The notes under the pieces are model-generated. The model was not told the origin of the DNA. It searched no databases and worked only from the letters and a program-made list of their open reading frames with translations. The position numbers were made by a program, and so were the translations under genes. 64,000 nt of DNA from Anaeramoeba ignava. Lineage: Eukaryota > Metamonada > Anaeramoebidae. The DNA lies in NCBI GenBank assembly GCA_028826165.1, contig JAPDFW010000092.1, forward strand, positions 62,001 to 126,000, read 5' to 3'. Positions 1 to 10,900 of the stretch are shown piece by piece; the stretch's first letter is position 1, and every line of letters starts with the position of its first letter.

Positions 1-3000
1 GATTCAATTTTATAACAGCAGATGAATACTACCTTTATAATCACAAATCTATTTTTGAAAAATGGAATCATCGAGAAATGTCAAATTTCGAATACATATT
101 GCATTTGAATTATTTTGCAGGAAAGCAATTGGGCGATCCAAACAATCATCCCATTATTCCCTGGGTGATTAATTTCGAAGAAGACCCAAGAATATTTCTT
201 CGATATTTAGCGAATCCTTCTGATTTTTCTGAGAAGGATATGGATTCTGTTGAAAAGTCAAAGTTCTCGTTTCGAGACATGAATTACAACCAGATTAGAA
301 TTAGTAAAGGAGACGAAACAATGAAACAACTATTCAAATCACAAAAATATCACTTATCAGAACCTCTATCTGAAGTTTCATATTTCGTGTATTTTGCACG
401 CAGAACACCTGTTGATATTTTGAAGAGATATGTCAGAGCAAATTATAATCCAAAAGAATTTCCAAAAACACTTTTAAGACTTTATAAATGGACTCCTGAC
501 GAATCAATTCCTGAATTTTATACAGATCCTTTAATTTTCAAATCAATTCATGAAAATATGAATGATTTAGAACTCCCAGATTGGGCGAATAATCCTGAAG
601 ATTTTTGCAAGATTCACAGAGAGGTTCTTGAAAGTGATTATGTTTCAAACAATATCCATAATTGGTTTGATTTAGTTTTCGGATATAAATTGAAAGGAGA
701 AGCAGGATTCAAATCAAAAAACATTTCAAAAATGCAATTTGAAAGGCTTAAAACAAATGGATTTATTCAATTATTTGATACTCCTCATCCTCCAAGAAAT
801 GAGTTGAAAAGTGTTCAATTATTACGAAAAGAACAAGACAAAAAAATTCTTAAACAAAAAAAGATTGAGTTGGAGAAGATCAGAAATCAAAATCGAAAAA
901 ATAAGCAAAAAAGAAAATTCAGAAATCAAAACCAAAACCAAAATCAAAACGAAAATCAAAACGAAATTTATTGCAAAAACCAAATACAAATTCAAAATGA
1001 AATAAGAAAATATTATCAAAATCTTTCATATTTAAATTCAAAAAAAGTTCACAAAAAATATTTCTTAAATCCAGAATACTCTCGATTACTAAACTCTGAT
1101 CCTTTTGATATTTCATCTTTTTCTAATGAAAATGAAAAAAATCAAAATGAAAAAAATCAAAATGAAAAAGATCAATATCAATATCAATATCACAAAGACA
1201 ATATATCTGTAGAATTTGAAAAATTATCAAGGATTGAATTCTGTAAATCATTATTATCTAATTTTGGAGATCTTTCTGTCACATATAATGAAAAAATATT
1301 TAAAAGAAAAACAGAAATGAAAGAAAAAGAAAAAGAAAAAGAAAAAGAAATTGATTTAAATTCAGATTCAGAATTGGATTTGGAAGCTATTCAAAAAAGG
1401 ATATTTCAAAAACAAAAATCTTATGATCTTTTTTCGATTGGATGTATTTTCACTGAAATTTTTATTGGAAATCCTTTATTAACCAAAAACAAACTCCATC
1501 AAAAAAAACTCAATAAGAAAGCACTTAAACAGTCTATATGCAAATTATCTGATGGATTACAAACAACAATTGACAATATTTTGAACGTTAATTGGATCAA
1601 AAGATCATCAATCAAAGAAATTTTGGAATCTGATATTTTTCCAAGCTATTTTAAATGGATTTATGGATTTTTTTGCAAAATGAAATGGATTTATAGCACT
1701 TCATCAAAATTAAATTTTGTGATGGAAAATTTGGAAGAAATATTCAATTTACCTGATTCTGGGTTGAAAATACTATTACCGACATTATTGAAATTTGTTA
1801 TTAATAAAGGAACACAAGAGAATTCTGTGCCTCTTCTTCAAATTTTGATGAAAAGACTTGAAAAGAAAAAAGCAAAGAAACACTTGTTAGTTTCTGTGAA
1901 ATTTCTTCTGCAAAAAAAGGAGCCACTAAGTCTCATCCAAAAAATTCTCGAAATTAATTTTCTTAAAACAATCATCACTTGTTTTGGAATGACTTTTTTC
2001 CTTGAGGAAATGTTGCCTTCAATATTACTCAAGTTAGTTTCACCAAACAAGGAAATTTTTTTGATTACAAAAGAAACAATTTTCCAAATTTCAAAAGATA
2101 TTGATGATGTTTTATGTTTCAAATTCATAGTTGAGCCACTAGTGAAATTGTTTGACAAATTAAATTCAAATCAACTTCCAACGTTCTTGTCTGACTTGGT
2201 TACAAAAAGAAGAGACAAAAAAAAATTTCCAGAAGTAGTTTTTCTACTTTTTTTGATATATGTCAACAAGAACAAATCATTTATGCATATGAAAAAGGGA
2301 GATATTTTATTGAATAACTTATTCCCAGTTATGATTAGTTTAGTTTATTCTATTCAAGAATCCTTTTTAATTTCGAAATTGAAGTCTGGAGCTTTCAATC
2401 CTATTTTTGATGTTATCAAGGAGCCTATTTTATTTACATCTAATCATACATTGAAGCTTTTTATTTCAATTTTAGTCTCAATTTCTATGAAGATTGATCA
2501 AAATTATGCTTTGGTTTATATTTTTCCAAATTTTGATTTGATTATTAATCATTTTATGAAGATATGGAATAATGAAAAAAAGAAAGAAGAAATTAAACAA
2601 GAAATTAAAGAAAACAAAGAAGAAATTAAACAAGAAATTAAAGAAAACAAAGAAGATAAAATTGATCCACAAATTGATTTATTAAATAAGATTGAAAGTA
2701 AAAAAGGTTTTCATGAAAATCAAATGAAAGAAGGAGTTGATAATTTTTTTAATCCAAATCAAAATGAAAATGAAAATCAAATTGAAAATGAAAATGAAAA
2801 TGAAAATCAAAATCAAAATCAAATTGAAAATGAAAATCAAAATCAAAATGAAAATCAAAATCAAAATGAAAATGAAAATCAAAATCAAAATCAAAATGAA
2901 ATTGAAAATCAAAATATAAATCAAATTGAAAATATAAATCAAAATCAAATTGAAAATATAAATCAAAATCAAAATCAAATTGAAAATCAAAATCAAAATC

Positions 3001-5930
3001 AAAATCAAAATCAAAATCAAAATCAAATTCAAAATTTAAATAAAAATGAAATTATAAATCAAAATCAAAATCAAAATGAAAATATAAATCAAAATCAAAT
3101 TGAAAATATAAATCAAAATCAAAATCAAATTGAAAATGAAAATGAAAATGAAAATCAAAATGAAAATCAAAATCAAATTGAAAATATAAATCAAAATCAA
3201 ATTGAAAATATAAATCAAAATCAAAATATAAATCAAAATCAAAATCAAAATGAAAATATAAATGAAAATGAAAATGAAAATGAAAATGAAATTGAAAATA
3301 TAAATCAAAATCAAAATGAAAATCAAATTGAAAATATAAATCAAAATCAAATTGAAAATGAAAATCTAAATCAAATTGAAAATATAAATCAAAATCAAAA
3401 TCAAAATCAAAATCAAATTGAAAATATAAATCAAAATCAAAATCAAAATCAAAATCAAAATCAAAATGAAAATATAAATCAAAATCAAAATCAAAATCAA
3501 AATCAAATTGAAAATGAAAATCAAAATCAAAATCAAATTGAAAATATAAATCAAAATGAAAATGAAAATGAAATTATAAATCAAAATCAAAATCAAAATC
3601 AAAATCAAAATGAAAATATAAATGAAAATCAAAATCAAAATCAAAATCAAATTGAAAATAAAAATCAAAATCAAATTGAAAATGAAAATCAAAATCAAAT
3701 TGAAAATGAAAATCAAAATAAAAATGAAAATCAAATTGAAAATATAAATCAAAATGAAAATATAAATCAAAATCAAAATCAAAATATAAATATAAATCAA
3801 AATAAAAATATAAATCAAATTGAAAATATAAATCAAAATCAAAATCAAAATATAAATCAAAATAAAAATCAAATTGAAAATATAAATCAAAATAAAAATC
3901 AAATTGAAAATATAAATCAAAATGAAATTGAAAATGAAAATTCAAATTCAAATTCAAATTCAAATTCAAACTTAAATTCAAATTCAAACTTAAATTCAAA
4001 TTCAAATTCAAATTCAAATTTAAATTCAAATTCAAATGGAAATGAAAATGAAAATTCAAATTCAAATTTAAATTCAAATGGAAATGAAAATGAAAATTCA
4101 AATTCAAATTTAAATTCAAATGGAAATGAAAATGAAAATTCAAATTCAAATTTAAATTTAAATGAAAATGAAAATGAAAATGAAAATTCAAATTCAAATT
4201 TAAATTCAAATGGAAATGAAAATGAAAATTCCAAAAAGTTATTTGATCCAGAATCACTTCCACTTTCACAAAATCTAAGAAATTTTTCAATTGAAGAATA
4301 TAGAGAATATTATAAAAAAATATATACACAAGATATTCTATTTTTAATTTATAATTGTCTTGAAATGTTTCCTTCAGCATTAACAAAAAAAATAGAAAAT
4401 TATCGTTTTGTGAAAGATTTTTTATCAACAAGAAACTTGCTTGGATTTAATTCTTTTTCTCCAATTAAAAAGGCAAGAAGATCAGAAGAAAATGAAGGAA
4501 AAAACATTTCAGAAAACAATAAATATCAGAAAATTGAAGAAGAATTTGAAGAAAAAGAAAAGATGAAGCAGAAATCACAAAAGAACGAAAATTATTCTTT
4601 AACAACAAAAACACCAATAAAAAGAGAAAGTATTAGTTATGAAAAGTTTCCTTTATCATCAAAAGGACATTTAAAAGCAGAAAAAAAATCTGATAATATT
4701 CCGAAAAAATCACAAACACCAAATCCAATGAAAATCAAAACAAGAAAATTTCATCCTTTTATCAAACCGGACAATAGTGGAAGAAGAAAAAAAGAAAGAG
4801 TAAATAAAAATCTAACAGAAAACTTGAGTCACAGCAAATCACAAACACAAGTGTTGCAAAGAAGAGGATTGTTAAAAACGACATCACCAGATATGCCACA
4901 AGAAAATAGGGAAGAAATGAATTTTTTCACAAAATTATTACTTGAAGGACATTATTTTGGAAGTATCCAAGAATGGAAATTTCAAGGACAAACAATTGAA
5001 GGATATGAACGTTCACACACAACAACAATAAATGATATTGATATCCACAAGGATGAAAGTATGTTTCTAACAGGAAGTCGAGATGGAACAGCGAAAATAT
5101 GGAGAATTGATGAAACAAAACCAAGAATTATGTATCCTGGACATAAAAAAGGCGTTACAAAAGTGTGCTTTCTCAATAATCCAAATATTGTGGCTTCATC
5201 GGATTTAACAATCCATTTGTGGGACGCGGAAACATCATCAAAAATACACATTTTCCCAATGCATTCATCACCTCAACAAAATAAATTTTCAACTTTTATT
5301 GAAATTCCAAATCAAGAACTTATTATTGCAGAGACAAACGAGACTATTTTATCACTGATTGATTATCGCTGTCCAAAAATAGTTGGTACATGGGAATTAT
5401 CTGAGCGATTTTCAGGAACAAACAACTCAATAGTTGCAGATCCTTCAGGAAAATCAATTTTTGTTGGATCACTAAATGGAGATGTGAGTGTTTTGGATTG
5501 CAGAATGGGAACAGTGATGGATTCTTGGAGAGCGCATGAATCACAAGTCAATCACCTTAAGTTTACTTATGATAACAGAATCGTCTCAATAGCAAATGAT
5601 TCTGAAATGCTTATATGGGATGTTTCGAGAATTTTGCAAAAGAAATGGAATGAAGATTCCTTAACAAATTCGGAAATTGTCGCCAAAATTCAAACAAATA
5701 AGGAAAATATCCTCAGTTTTGAAACTTTCTATGATATAGTTGTTTCTGTTTCTGCTCAAAGAATTGGTGTTATTAATATTGGAGAAGATCATCTTAATTC
5801 TCAATCACAAAACGAAATGCTTTTCAAGAAAGTGGACACAACAAATGGAATGTCAGTTATTAAAGTTTCACTTTTCCATAAAATATTATTACTTGGAACA
5901 GAAAATGGAGATGTTTTAATTTGCAAATGA
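1..5930 (+). CDS. BEACH / pseudokinase / WD40 protein, WDR81-LvsG-GFS12 type (5' partial)
   Basis: Likely membrane-trafficking scaffold of the BEACH family. The frame is open from position 3, and the ATG at 78 lies inside the BEACH domain (FEKWNHREMSNFEYILHLN is its core), so the 5' end lies outside the window. From the ATG at 78: rest of BEACH at residues 1-220, including the segment LPDWANNPEDFCKIHREVLE typical of the WDR81 branch; a protein-kinase C-lobe remnant near 447 (YDLFSIGCIFTEIF, the alpha-F region) with no recognisable ATP-binding lobe; an alpha-helical region at ~560-830; an N/Q/E/S low-complexity tract at ~887-1385; and WD40 repeats from ~1645 to the end (TGSRDGTAKIWRI). BEACH, inactive kinase and WD40 together match Dictyostelium LvsG, plant GFS12 and animal WDR81. 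No intron is visible. It ends in TGA directly before an AAAG microsatellite. Confidence 0.88.
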   Translation, partial: FNFITADEYYLYNHKSIFEKWNHREMSNFEYILHLNYFAGKQLGDPNNHPIIPWVINFEEDPRIFLRYLANPSDFSEKDMDSVEKSKFSFRDMNYNQIRISKGDETMKQLFKSQKYHLSEPLSEVSYFVYFARRTPVDILKRYVRANYNPKEFPKTLLRLYKWTPDESIPEFYTDPLIFKSIHENMNDLELPDWANNPEDFCKIHREVLESDYVSNNIHNWFDLVFGYKLKGEAGFKSKNISKMQFERLKTNGFIQLFDTPHPPRNELKSVQLLRKEQDKKILKQKKIELEKIRNQNRKNKQKRKFRNQNQNQNQNENQNEIYCKNQIQIQNEIRKYYQNLSYLNSKKVHKKYFLNPEYSRLLNSDPFDISSFSNENEKNQNEKNQNEKDQYQYQYHKDNISVEFEKLSRIEFCKSLLSNFGDLSVTYNEKIFKRKTEMKEKEKEKEKEIDLNSDSELDLEAIQKRIFQKQKSYDLFSIGCIFTEIFIGNPLLTKNKLHQKKLNKKALKQSICKLSDGLQTTIDNILNVNWIKRSSIKEILESDIFPSYFKWIYGFFCKMKWIYSTSSKLNFVMENLEEIFNLPDSGLKILLPTLLKFVINKGTQENSVPLLQILMKRLEKKKAKKHLLVSVKFLLQKKEPLSLIQKILEINFLKTIITCFGMTFFLEEMLPSILLKLVSPNKEIFLITKETIFQISKDIDDVLCFKFIVEPLVKLFDKLNSNQLPTFLSDLVTKRRDKKKFPEVVFLLFLIYVNKNKSFMHMKKGDILLNNLFPVMISLVYSIQESFLISKLKSGAFNPIFDVIKEPILFTSNHTLKLFISILVSISMKIDQNYALVYIFPNFDLIINHFMKIWNNEKKKEEIKQEIKENKEEIKQEIKENKEDKIDPQIDLLNKIESKKGFHENQMKEGVDNFFNPNQNENENQIENENENENQNQNQIENENQNQNENQNQNENENQNQNQNEIENQNINQIENINQNQIENINQNQNQIENQNQNQNQNQNQNQIQNLNKNEIINQNQNQNENINQNQIENINQNQNQIENENENENQNENQNQIENINQNQIENINQNQNINQNQNQNENINENENENENEIENINQNQNENQIENINQNQIENENLNQIENINQNQNQNQNQIENINQNQNQNQNQNQNENINQNQNQNQNQIENENQNQNQIENINQNENENEIINQNQNQNQNQNENINENQNQNQNQIENKNQNQIENENQNQIENENQNKNENQIENINQNENINQNQNQNININQNKNINQIENINQNQNQNINQNKNQIENINQNKNQIENINQNEIENENSNSNSNSNSNLNSNSNLNSNSNSNSNLNSNSNGNENENSNSNLNSNGNENENSNSNLNSNGNENENSNSNLNLNENENENENSNSNLNSNGNENENSKKLFDPESLPLSQNLRNFSIEEYREYYKKIYTQDILFLIYNCLEMFPSALTKKIENYRFVKDFLSTRNLLGFNSFSPIKKARRSEENEGKNISENNKYQKIEEEFEEKEKMKQKSQKNENYSLTTKTPIKRESISYEKFPLSSKGHLKAEKKSDNIPKKSQTPNPMKIKTRKFHPFIKPDNSGRRKKERVNKNLTENLSHSKSQTQVLQRRGLLKTTSPDMPQENREEMNFFTKLLLEGHYFGSIQEWKFQGQTIEGYERSHTTTINDIDIHKDESMFLTGSRDGTAKIWRIDETKPRIMYPGHKKGVTKVCFLNNPNIVASSDLTIHLWDAETSSKIHIFPMHSSPQQNKFSTFIEIPNQELIIAETNETILSLIDYRCPKIVGTWELSERFSGTNNSIVADPSGKSIFVGSLNGDVSVLDCRMGTVMDSWRAHESQVNHLKFTYDNRIVSIANDSEMLIWDVSRILQKKWNEDSLTNSEIVAKIQTNKENILSFETFYDIVVSVSAQRIGVINIGEDHLNSQSQNEMLFKKVDTTNGMSVIKVSLFHKILLLGTENGDVLICK
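2741..4232 (+). repeat. In-frame 6-nt coding repeat giving an N/Q/E/S tract
   Basis: About 1.5 kb of AAATCA/AAATGA/AAATTC-like hexamers inside the BEACH gene, translated as alternating Asn with Gln, Glu, Ile or Lys, then Asn-Ser with Asn-Leu and Gly-Asn-Glu variants from ~3940. The frame stays open throughout. Composition changes stepwise (NQ/NE first, then NS/NL), suggesting successive local expansions. Confidence 0.95.
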
Positions 5931-5934
5931 ATGA

Positions 5935-5986
<52 letters not shown>

Positions 5987-5990
5987 AAAA
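5931..5990 (+). repeat. (GAAA)n microsatellite directly after a stop codon
   Basis: About 14 uninterrupted GAAA units begin immediately after the TGA of the BEACH gene, so they form the start of its 3' UTR. The convergent neighbour ends at 6048, and the whole gap between the two stop codons is 117 nt. Confidence 0.95.
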
Positions 5991-6047
5991 TTTTTTAAAT
6001 TTTTAATTTTTAAATCAAATAAAAACCAAAACATGAAATTTGTTGTT

Positions 6048-7904
6048 TTATTGATTTTTCAATAATTTCATAAAACGAATTTCACAATCTCGAAGATTTT
6101 CAAATAAAGATATTATTTTTTGTTGTTCTTTTTTGAGTGAAGAAATTTTTTCTTGGAGATCCTTTTCCTCTTTTTCAATTTGTTCCACAACAGGTTTGAA
6201 TTGTTGTTGAACTAATTGACGAGCAAAATGGGATATTTCTCTTTTGAGAAGAGATTTCTTGTTCTTGGAAATTTCGAGAGAAAGTTTTTCAGATTGATCT
6301 TTTTTTTGATGAAACCAATTTGAAAAAAGTTGGAATTTTTGATTCAAATCGGAAAAAGATGATTCAAGTAGATTTAAGAAACGGTTTTCAAAGAAAGAAA
6401 CATATAAAGGAGAAAGTTCGTTTTTGAGGATATCTGAAGGAAAGGAAGGAGAGAAGTTGAGTATTTTCTGGAATAAAGAATCAAATCTTAAATGAGAATA
6501 GCATTTGATTTTTAAATCATCTCTTTTTTGTCTCAAAATTTTCTCGAAGTGTTTTTCAGTGAAACCAGACCAAACCATGAACTCAGCGAGAATTTCGAAC
6601 GTAAGAAAGACAAGAATAGATAGCAAGGAGCGAGGAACTTCGGGAGATAAAGGGGAACCGTTTGGAATGAGAACATTCACGAAAAATTTTAAAGGGATCA
6701 TTGCGTGTTTTTTGGCAATAACAACACGAAGATGATCAAGATAGTGAACAGGATCAGTTTCTTTGGGTGCGTTAGTTGTGAAGAGAGCAGATGTGTTGCG
6801 GAGATTTTGGTACGTCTCTGCGAGTTTTGTTGGCTCGAAAAGACCGAAACACAATCTAAGACTGAAAGAAGTTGTTGTTGACAGCAAATGATCTTGAATC
6901 AAAAATTGCACGCTATCTGGGAAATTGATACAGAAATCAAAAAGAGAGCCGCAGGGGATCGAGTTAAAGGAAAGAACAGAGGTTAAACATTGGTGATTTT
7001 GATGCTTTCCAAATGTAAAAAACTGATTTGGTTGGTATCGATAGAAGTCTTGAAAATCAGGCCCAATTTGGCATGGAAAAAGCTTGTCAGTCTGGAATCT
7101 AATGGCAAAATTCCCATCTTGATTATTGATGGTGATGATTTCCTGCGGATCGTTGTTTATGTAGGGTTTTGTTTCCTGAATATAAATGGGATCCGAAAGG
7201 AGAAATGAAACGAATTGTTTGACAGCTGTTTCGTTATTTAACGGAATGAAAATTATATAAAACCATCGCAAATATAAATTCAAATGGAACCGCGCTCGCT
7301 CAAGAATATATGAGATTGACATCCGTTGAGAATCTTGAGCGATCTTGATTGTGTATCTGTCTTGATATTGGAAGAGATTTGTTTGTGGAATTAAATTGCG
7401 ATTGTTTAAAAATGTCAGGAATTTGAAAAGATGTTCTGATATTTCCTTCTTTGTTTTAAGAAATGTTGTGTTGAGATATGCATTTGGGAAAACTTTTTGA
7501 GTGATTTTGACGAGTTTTTGAAGAATAATTCTGATCGGAAAAAATTTGGAAAGATGTTTAAGAAAAAAATTGCAGAATTGTTTTGTTGGTTCTGAATATT
7601 TGTTTTTAAAAAGGATATAAAATATGATGCTGCGATAATCTAGATTCGTCACTTCTTCAGCTTCAACATAATTTGTTGTTTCATGGGTAATCATGTCCTT
7701 CTTTTTCTTGGAGAATAATAAAATTTGTTTTGGAATTTTTTCTGTTATTGATCTTTTGAAAATTTTTTTGAATATAATTTGATCAAAATTTGAAGAGAAA
7801 TTTAATTGTTTTTGGTTTGAATTTTGATTTGAATTTTGATTTGAATTTTGATTTGAATTTTGATTTGAATTTTGATTTGAATTAGAATTTATATTAGAAG
7901 ACAT
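6048..7904 (-). CDS. Unrecognised 618-residue protein with C-terminal coiled coil
   Basis: I do not recognise this family. It is a single uninterrupted frame. The N-terminus is a short SNQN repeat (residues 1-33). The middle (~60-470) has normal, mixed composition with aromatic-rich helices and looks like a folded domain. The C-terminal ~90 residues are rich in K, E and Q, with heptad-like spacing (KEEKDLQEKISSLKKEQQ), and probably form a coiled coil. There is no signal peptide or clear membrane span. It is convergent with the BEACH gene and divergent from CDC27, whose ATG lies only 86 nt away. The ATG at 7904 is preceded by the usual T-rich TCATTTTT element. The balanced composition between repeats argues for a real gene. 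Confidence 0.75.
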   Translation of the reverse strand: MSSNINSNSNQNSNQNSNQNSNQNSNQNSNQKQLNFSSNFDQIIFKKIFKRSITEKIPKQILLFSKKKKDMITHETTNYVEAEEVTNLDYRSIIFYILFKNKYSEPTKQFCNFFLKHLSKFFPIRIILQKLVKITQKVFPNAYLNTTFLKTKKEISEHLFKFLTFLNNRNLIPQTNLFQYQDRYTIKIAQDSQRMSISYILERARFHLNLYLRWFYIIFIPLNNETAVKQFVSFLLSDPIYIQETKPYINNDPQEIITINNQDGNFAIRFQTDKLFPCQIGPDFQDFYRYQPNQFFTFGKHQNHQCLTSVLSFNSIPCGSLFDFCINFPDSVQFLIQDHLLSTTTSFSLRLCFGLFEPTKLAETYQNLRNTSALFTTNAPKETDPVHYLDHLRVVIAKKHAMIPLKFFVNVLIPNGSPLSPEVPRSLLSILVFLTFEILAEFMVWSGFTEKHFEKILRQKRDDLKIKCYSHLRFDSLFQKILNFSPSFPSDILKNELSPLYVSFFENRFLNLLESSFSDLNQKFQLFSNWFHQKKDQSEKLSLEISKNKKSLLKREISHFARQLVQQQFKPVVEQIEKEEKDLQEKISSLKKEQQKIISLFENLRDCEIRFMKLLKNQ

Positions 7905-7990
7905 TTAGAAAAAAAATAAATTAAAATAAAAAAATGAAAAAAGAAAAATCAAAAAAAATTTTTTTCATTTTTTTATTTTTAAAATTAAAA
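7905..7990. promoter_or_regulatory. 86-nt divergent promoter between the coiled-coil gene and CDC27
   Basis: The two start codons face away from each other with only this AT-rich spacer between them. It carries a TCATTTTTTTATTTTT element on the plus strand (TCA at 7965) and the same kind of element on the minus strand (ATGAAAA at 7934). Matching elements precede most other ATGs in the window, so I read them as initiators. Confidence 0.55.
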
Positions 7991-10900
7991 ATGGAAGAAA
8001 TTTTACAACAAAGAGTTAATTGGTCGTTAAATCAATATCTTTATTCAAATGCTGTTTTTCTTGCTGAAAGACTTTATTCAGAATTTCCTAATGAAAATAA
8101 CTTATTTATTATTGCTGAAGTTTATTATCGAATGGGGAAAGTTAGACAAGCTTATAGAATATTACAAATGGCTGGTTCTCAACTTTATTCAAATTCAAAT
8201 AATCGTTATTTATTTGCTTTATGTTGTTATAGTTTGAGTAAATTTATTGAAGCTGAAGAGGTTTTAACTTCATCTTCTTCTTATAAAGTAATTTTATAAA
8301 TAATTTTATAATAAATTTTATAAATAATTTTATATTAATTTTATAAATAATTTTATAAATAATTTTATAATAAATTTTATAAATAATTTTATAAATAATT
8401 TTATAAATAATTTAATATTTAATTTTATATTTAATTTTATAAATAATTTTATAAATAATTTTATAAATAATTTAATAAATAATTTTATAAATAATTTTAT
8501 AAATAATTTAATAAATAATTTTATAAATAATTTTATAATTAATTTTTATAAATAATTTTTATAAATAATTTAATAAATAATTTTATAAATAATTTTTATA
8601 AATAATTTTATATTTAATTTTATAATTAATTTAATAAATAATTTTATAAATAATTTTATAAATAATTTAATAAACAATTTAATAAATAATTTTATAAATA
8701 ATTTTATAAATAATTTTATAAATAAATTTATAAATAATTTTATAACTAAATTTATAAATAATTTTATAAATAATTTTATAAATAATTTAATAACTAAATT
8801 TATAAATAATTTTATAAATAATTTTATATTTAATTTTATAAATAATTTTATAAATAATTTTATAAATAATTTTATATTTAATTTTATATTTAATTTTATA
8901 TATAATTTTATATATAATTTTATAAATAATTTTATATATAATTTTATAAATAATTTTATATTTAATTTTATAAATAATTTTATAAATAATTTTATAAATA
9001 ATTTAATAACTAATTTTATAAATAATTTTATAAATAATTTTATTTTAAATTTTATATTTAAAAAGGGAAGAAGTATTAATTTAGTTCCTAATGGAAGTTC
9101 AGGTCTTTTTCTTCTTGGAATGGTTTACAAACAACAAAATCGAAATAAAGAAGCATCAAAATGTTTCAAACTTTCATTTCAAAAAAATCCTTTTATGTGG
9201 GTTTCATTTCAAGAATTAAGCAAATTAGAAGAAAATTTAAAAATTGATGAATTATTTCTTGATCCAAATACGTTTGAAACAATATCATTTCCTTCTGAAA
9301 TTCCTAATTTATCACAAATTCCTCATAATACAATTACACAAATATCTAATGAACAAGAAATTGTGTCTCCAATCCCAAATAAATCAAATTATTTAATGAA
9401 TATAATGGAAACTCCTCAAACAGTTTCTCATAAAAATATTTCAAGAAAAAAACCTTCAAAAAGAGCAATTACTTTTTCAAAAAGTTCAATTAAACAAAAA
9501 CAAAAACAAAAAACTTTCACATCTTTATCAACACCATTAAATACACCAAAGTAATTCAAATTAAAATTATTTATAAAATTAAAATTAAAATTGAAATTAA
9601 AATTCAAAATTATTTATAAAATTAAAAATTTAAAATTTAAAATTATTTATAAAATTAAAATTCAAAATTTGATTTTATAGAAATGTTGCTACTCAAAAAC
9701 CTTTTATTGAAACTCCTTATTTCACACCAGTTGCTAATAATTTTGTTACTCCTTCACCAACAGTTAGACAACCCCAAATGCCAAAACTAAAAACAAAACA
9801 AAAACAAAGAGATGGTTTAAACCAACCAGTTCAAACAGTTACATTAAAATTTGAAGATGAAAAAACAAAAAAAGAAAAAACAGAAAGTAAAAAAATAGAA
9901 AGTAAAAAAATAGAAAGTAAAAAAACAGAAAGTAAAAATAATAACAATAATCTTGAAGAACTTGAGTTTTCAATGTTGAAACCAAGCACAAAAAAACAAA
10001 AGCCAGTAAAAACAAGAAAAACAAAAGCTCCTTCACATAATTTTATTTCACATGATCCAAAAACACCAAATGAAATTGGACACCAAAAAAAAGAGAGAAA
10101 AAAAATTGTTATTGAAAAAGAAGAAAACGAAAAAGCAGAAAAAATGTCAAAAGGAATCAATGAATATTTAGGATTAATTCGAGTATTTGCAGAAGCATAT
10201 GGATATTTAACGGAATATAAATGCGAAAAAAGCATTGAAAAATTCAAAAGTCTTCAACCATGTCATTTTGCATCTGGATGGGTTCTTTCTCAAGTTGCTC
10301 GCGCTTATTTTGAACTGAGTCAATTTCAGCAATCATATCAAATGTTTGAAAAAGCGCGAAAAATAGCGCCTTATATGACGAAAGACATGGAAATCTATTC
10401 AACAGTTCTTTGGCATTTGCATAAGGATTATGAACTTAGTCATCTCGCAAATGACTTGATTTTATTGGACAGAATGTGTCCTGAAACTTGGTGTGCAATT
10501 GGAAATTGTTTCAGTCTTCAAAAGGAGCATGAAACTGCAATTAAATTTTTCCAAAGAGTAAACAATTATAAATGTGGATTGCAAAATGAAAAAAAAATAA
10601 TTAAATAAAAAAAAACCGTTTGAAATGGAATTTTAGGCTGTTCAATTAAATCCATATTTTGCCTATGCTTATACCCTTTCGGGCCACGAATATATCACAA
10701 GAGAAAATTTCGAAAAAGCGTTATCTTTTTTCCGTCGCGCTCTTTCTGTTGATCACAGACACTGGAATGCTTGGTATGGTTTGGGATCTGTTTATATGCA
10801 CCAAGAGAAATTTGAATTAGCTTTATATCATTTTAAACGCGCTTTGGATATTTCTGATAATAGCTCTATTCTCCATTGTTATTATGCAATGGCTTTATAT

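Noticed and set aside
2682-4431. Minus-strand open frames rich in Ile/Leu or Phe/His/Asn across the BEACH gene
   Set aside because: They are antisense reading of the hexamer coding repeat. They have no promoter element and no normal composition.
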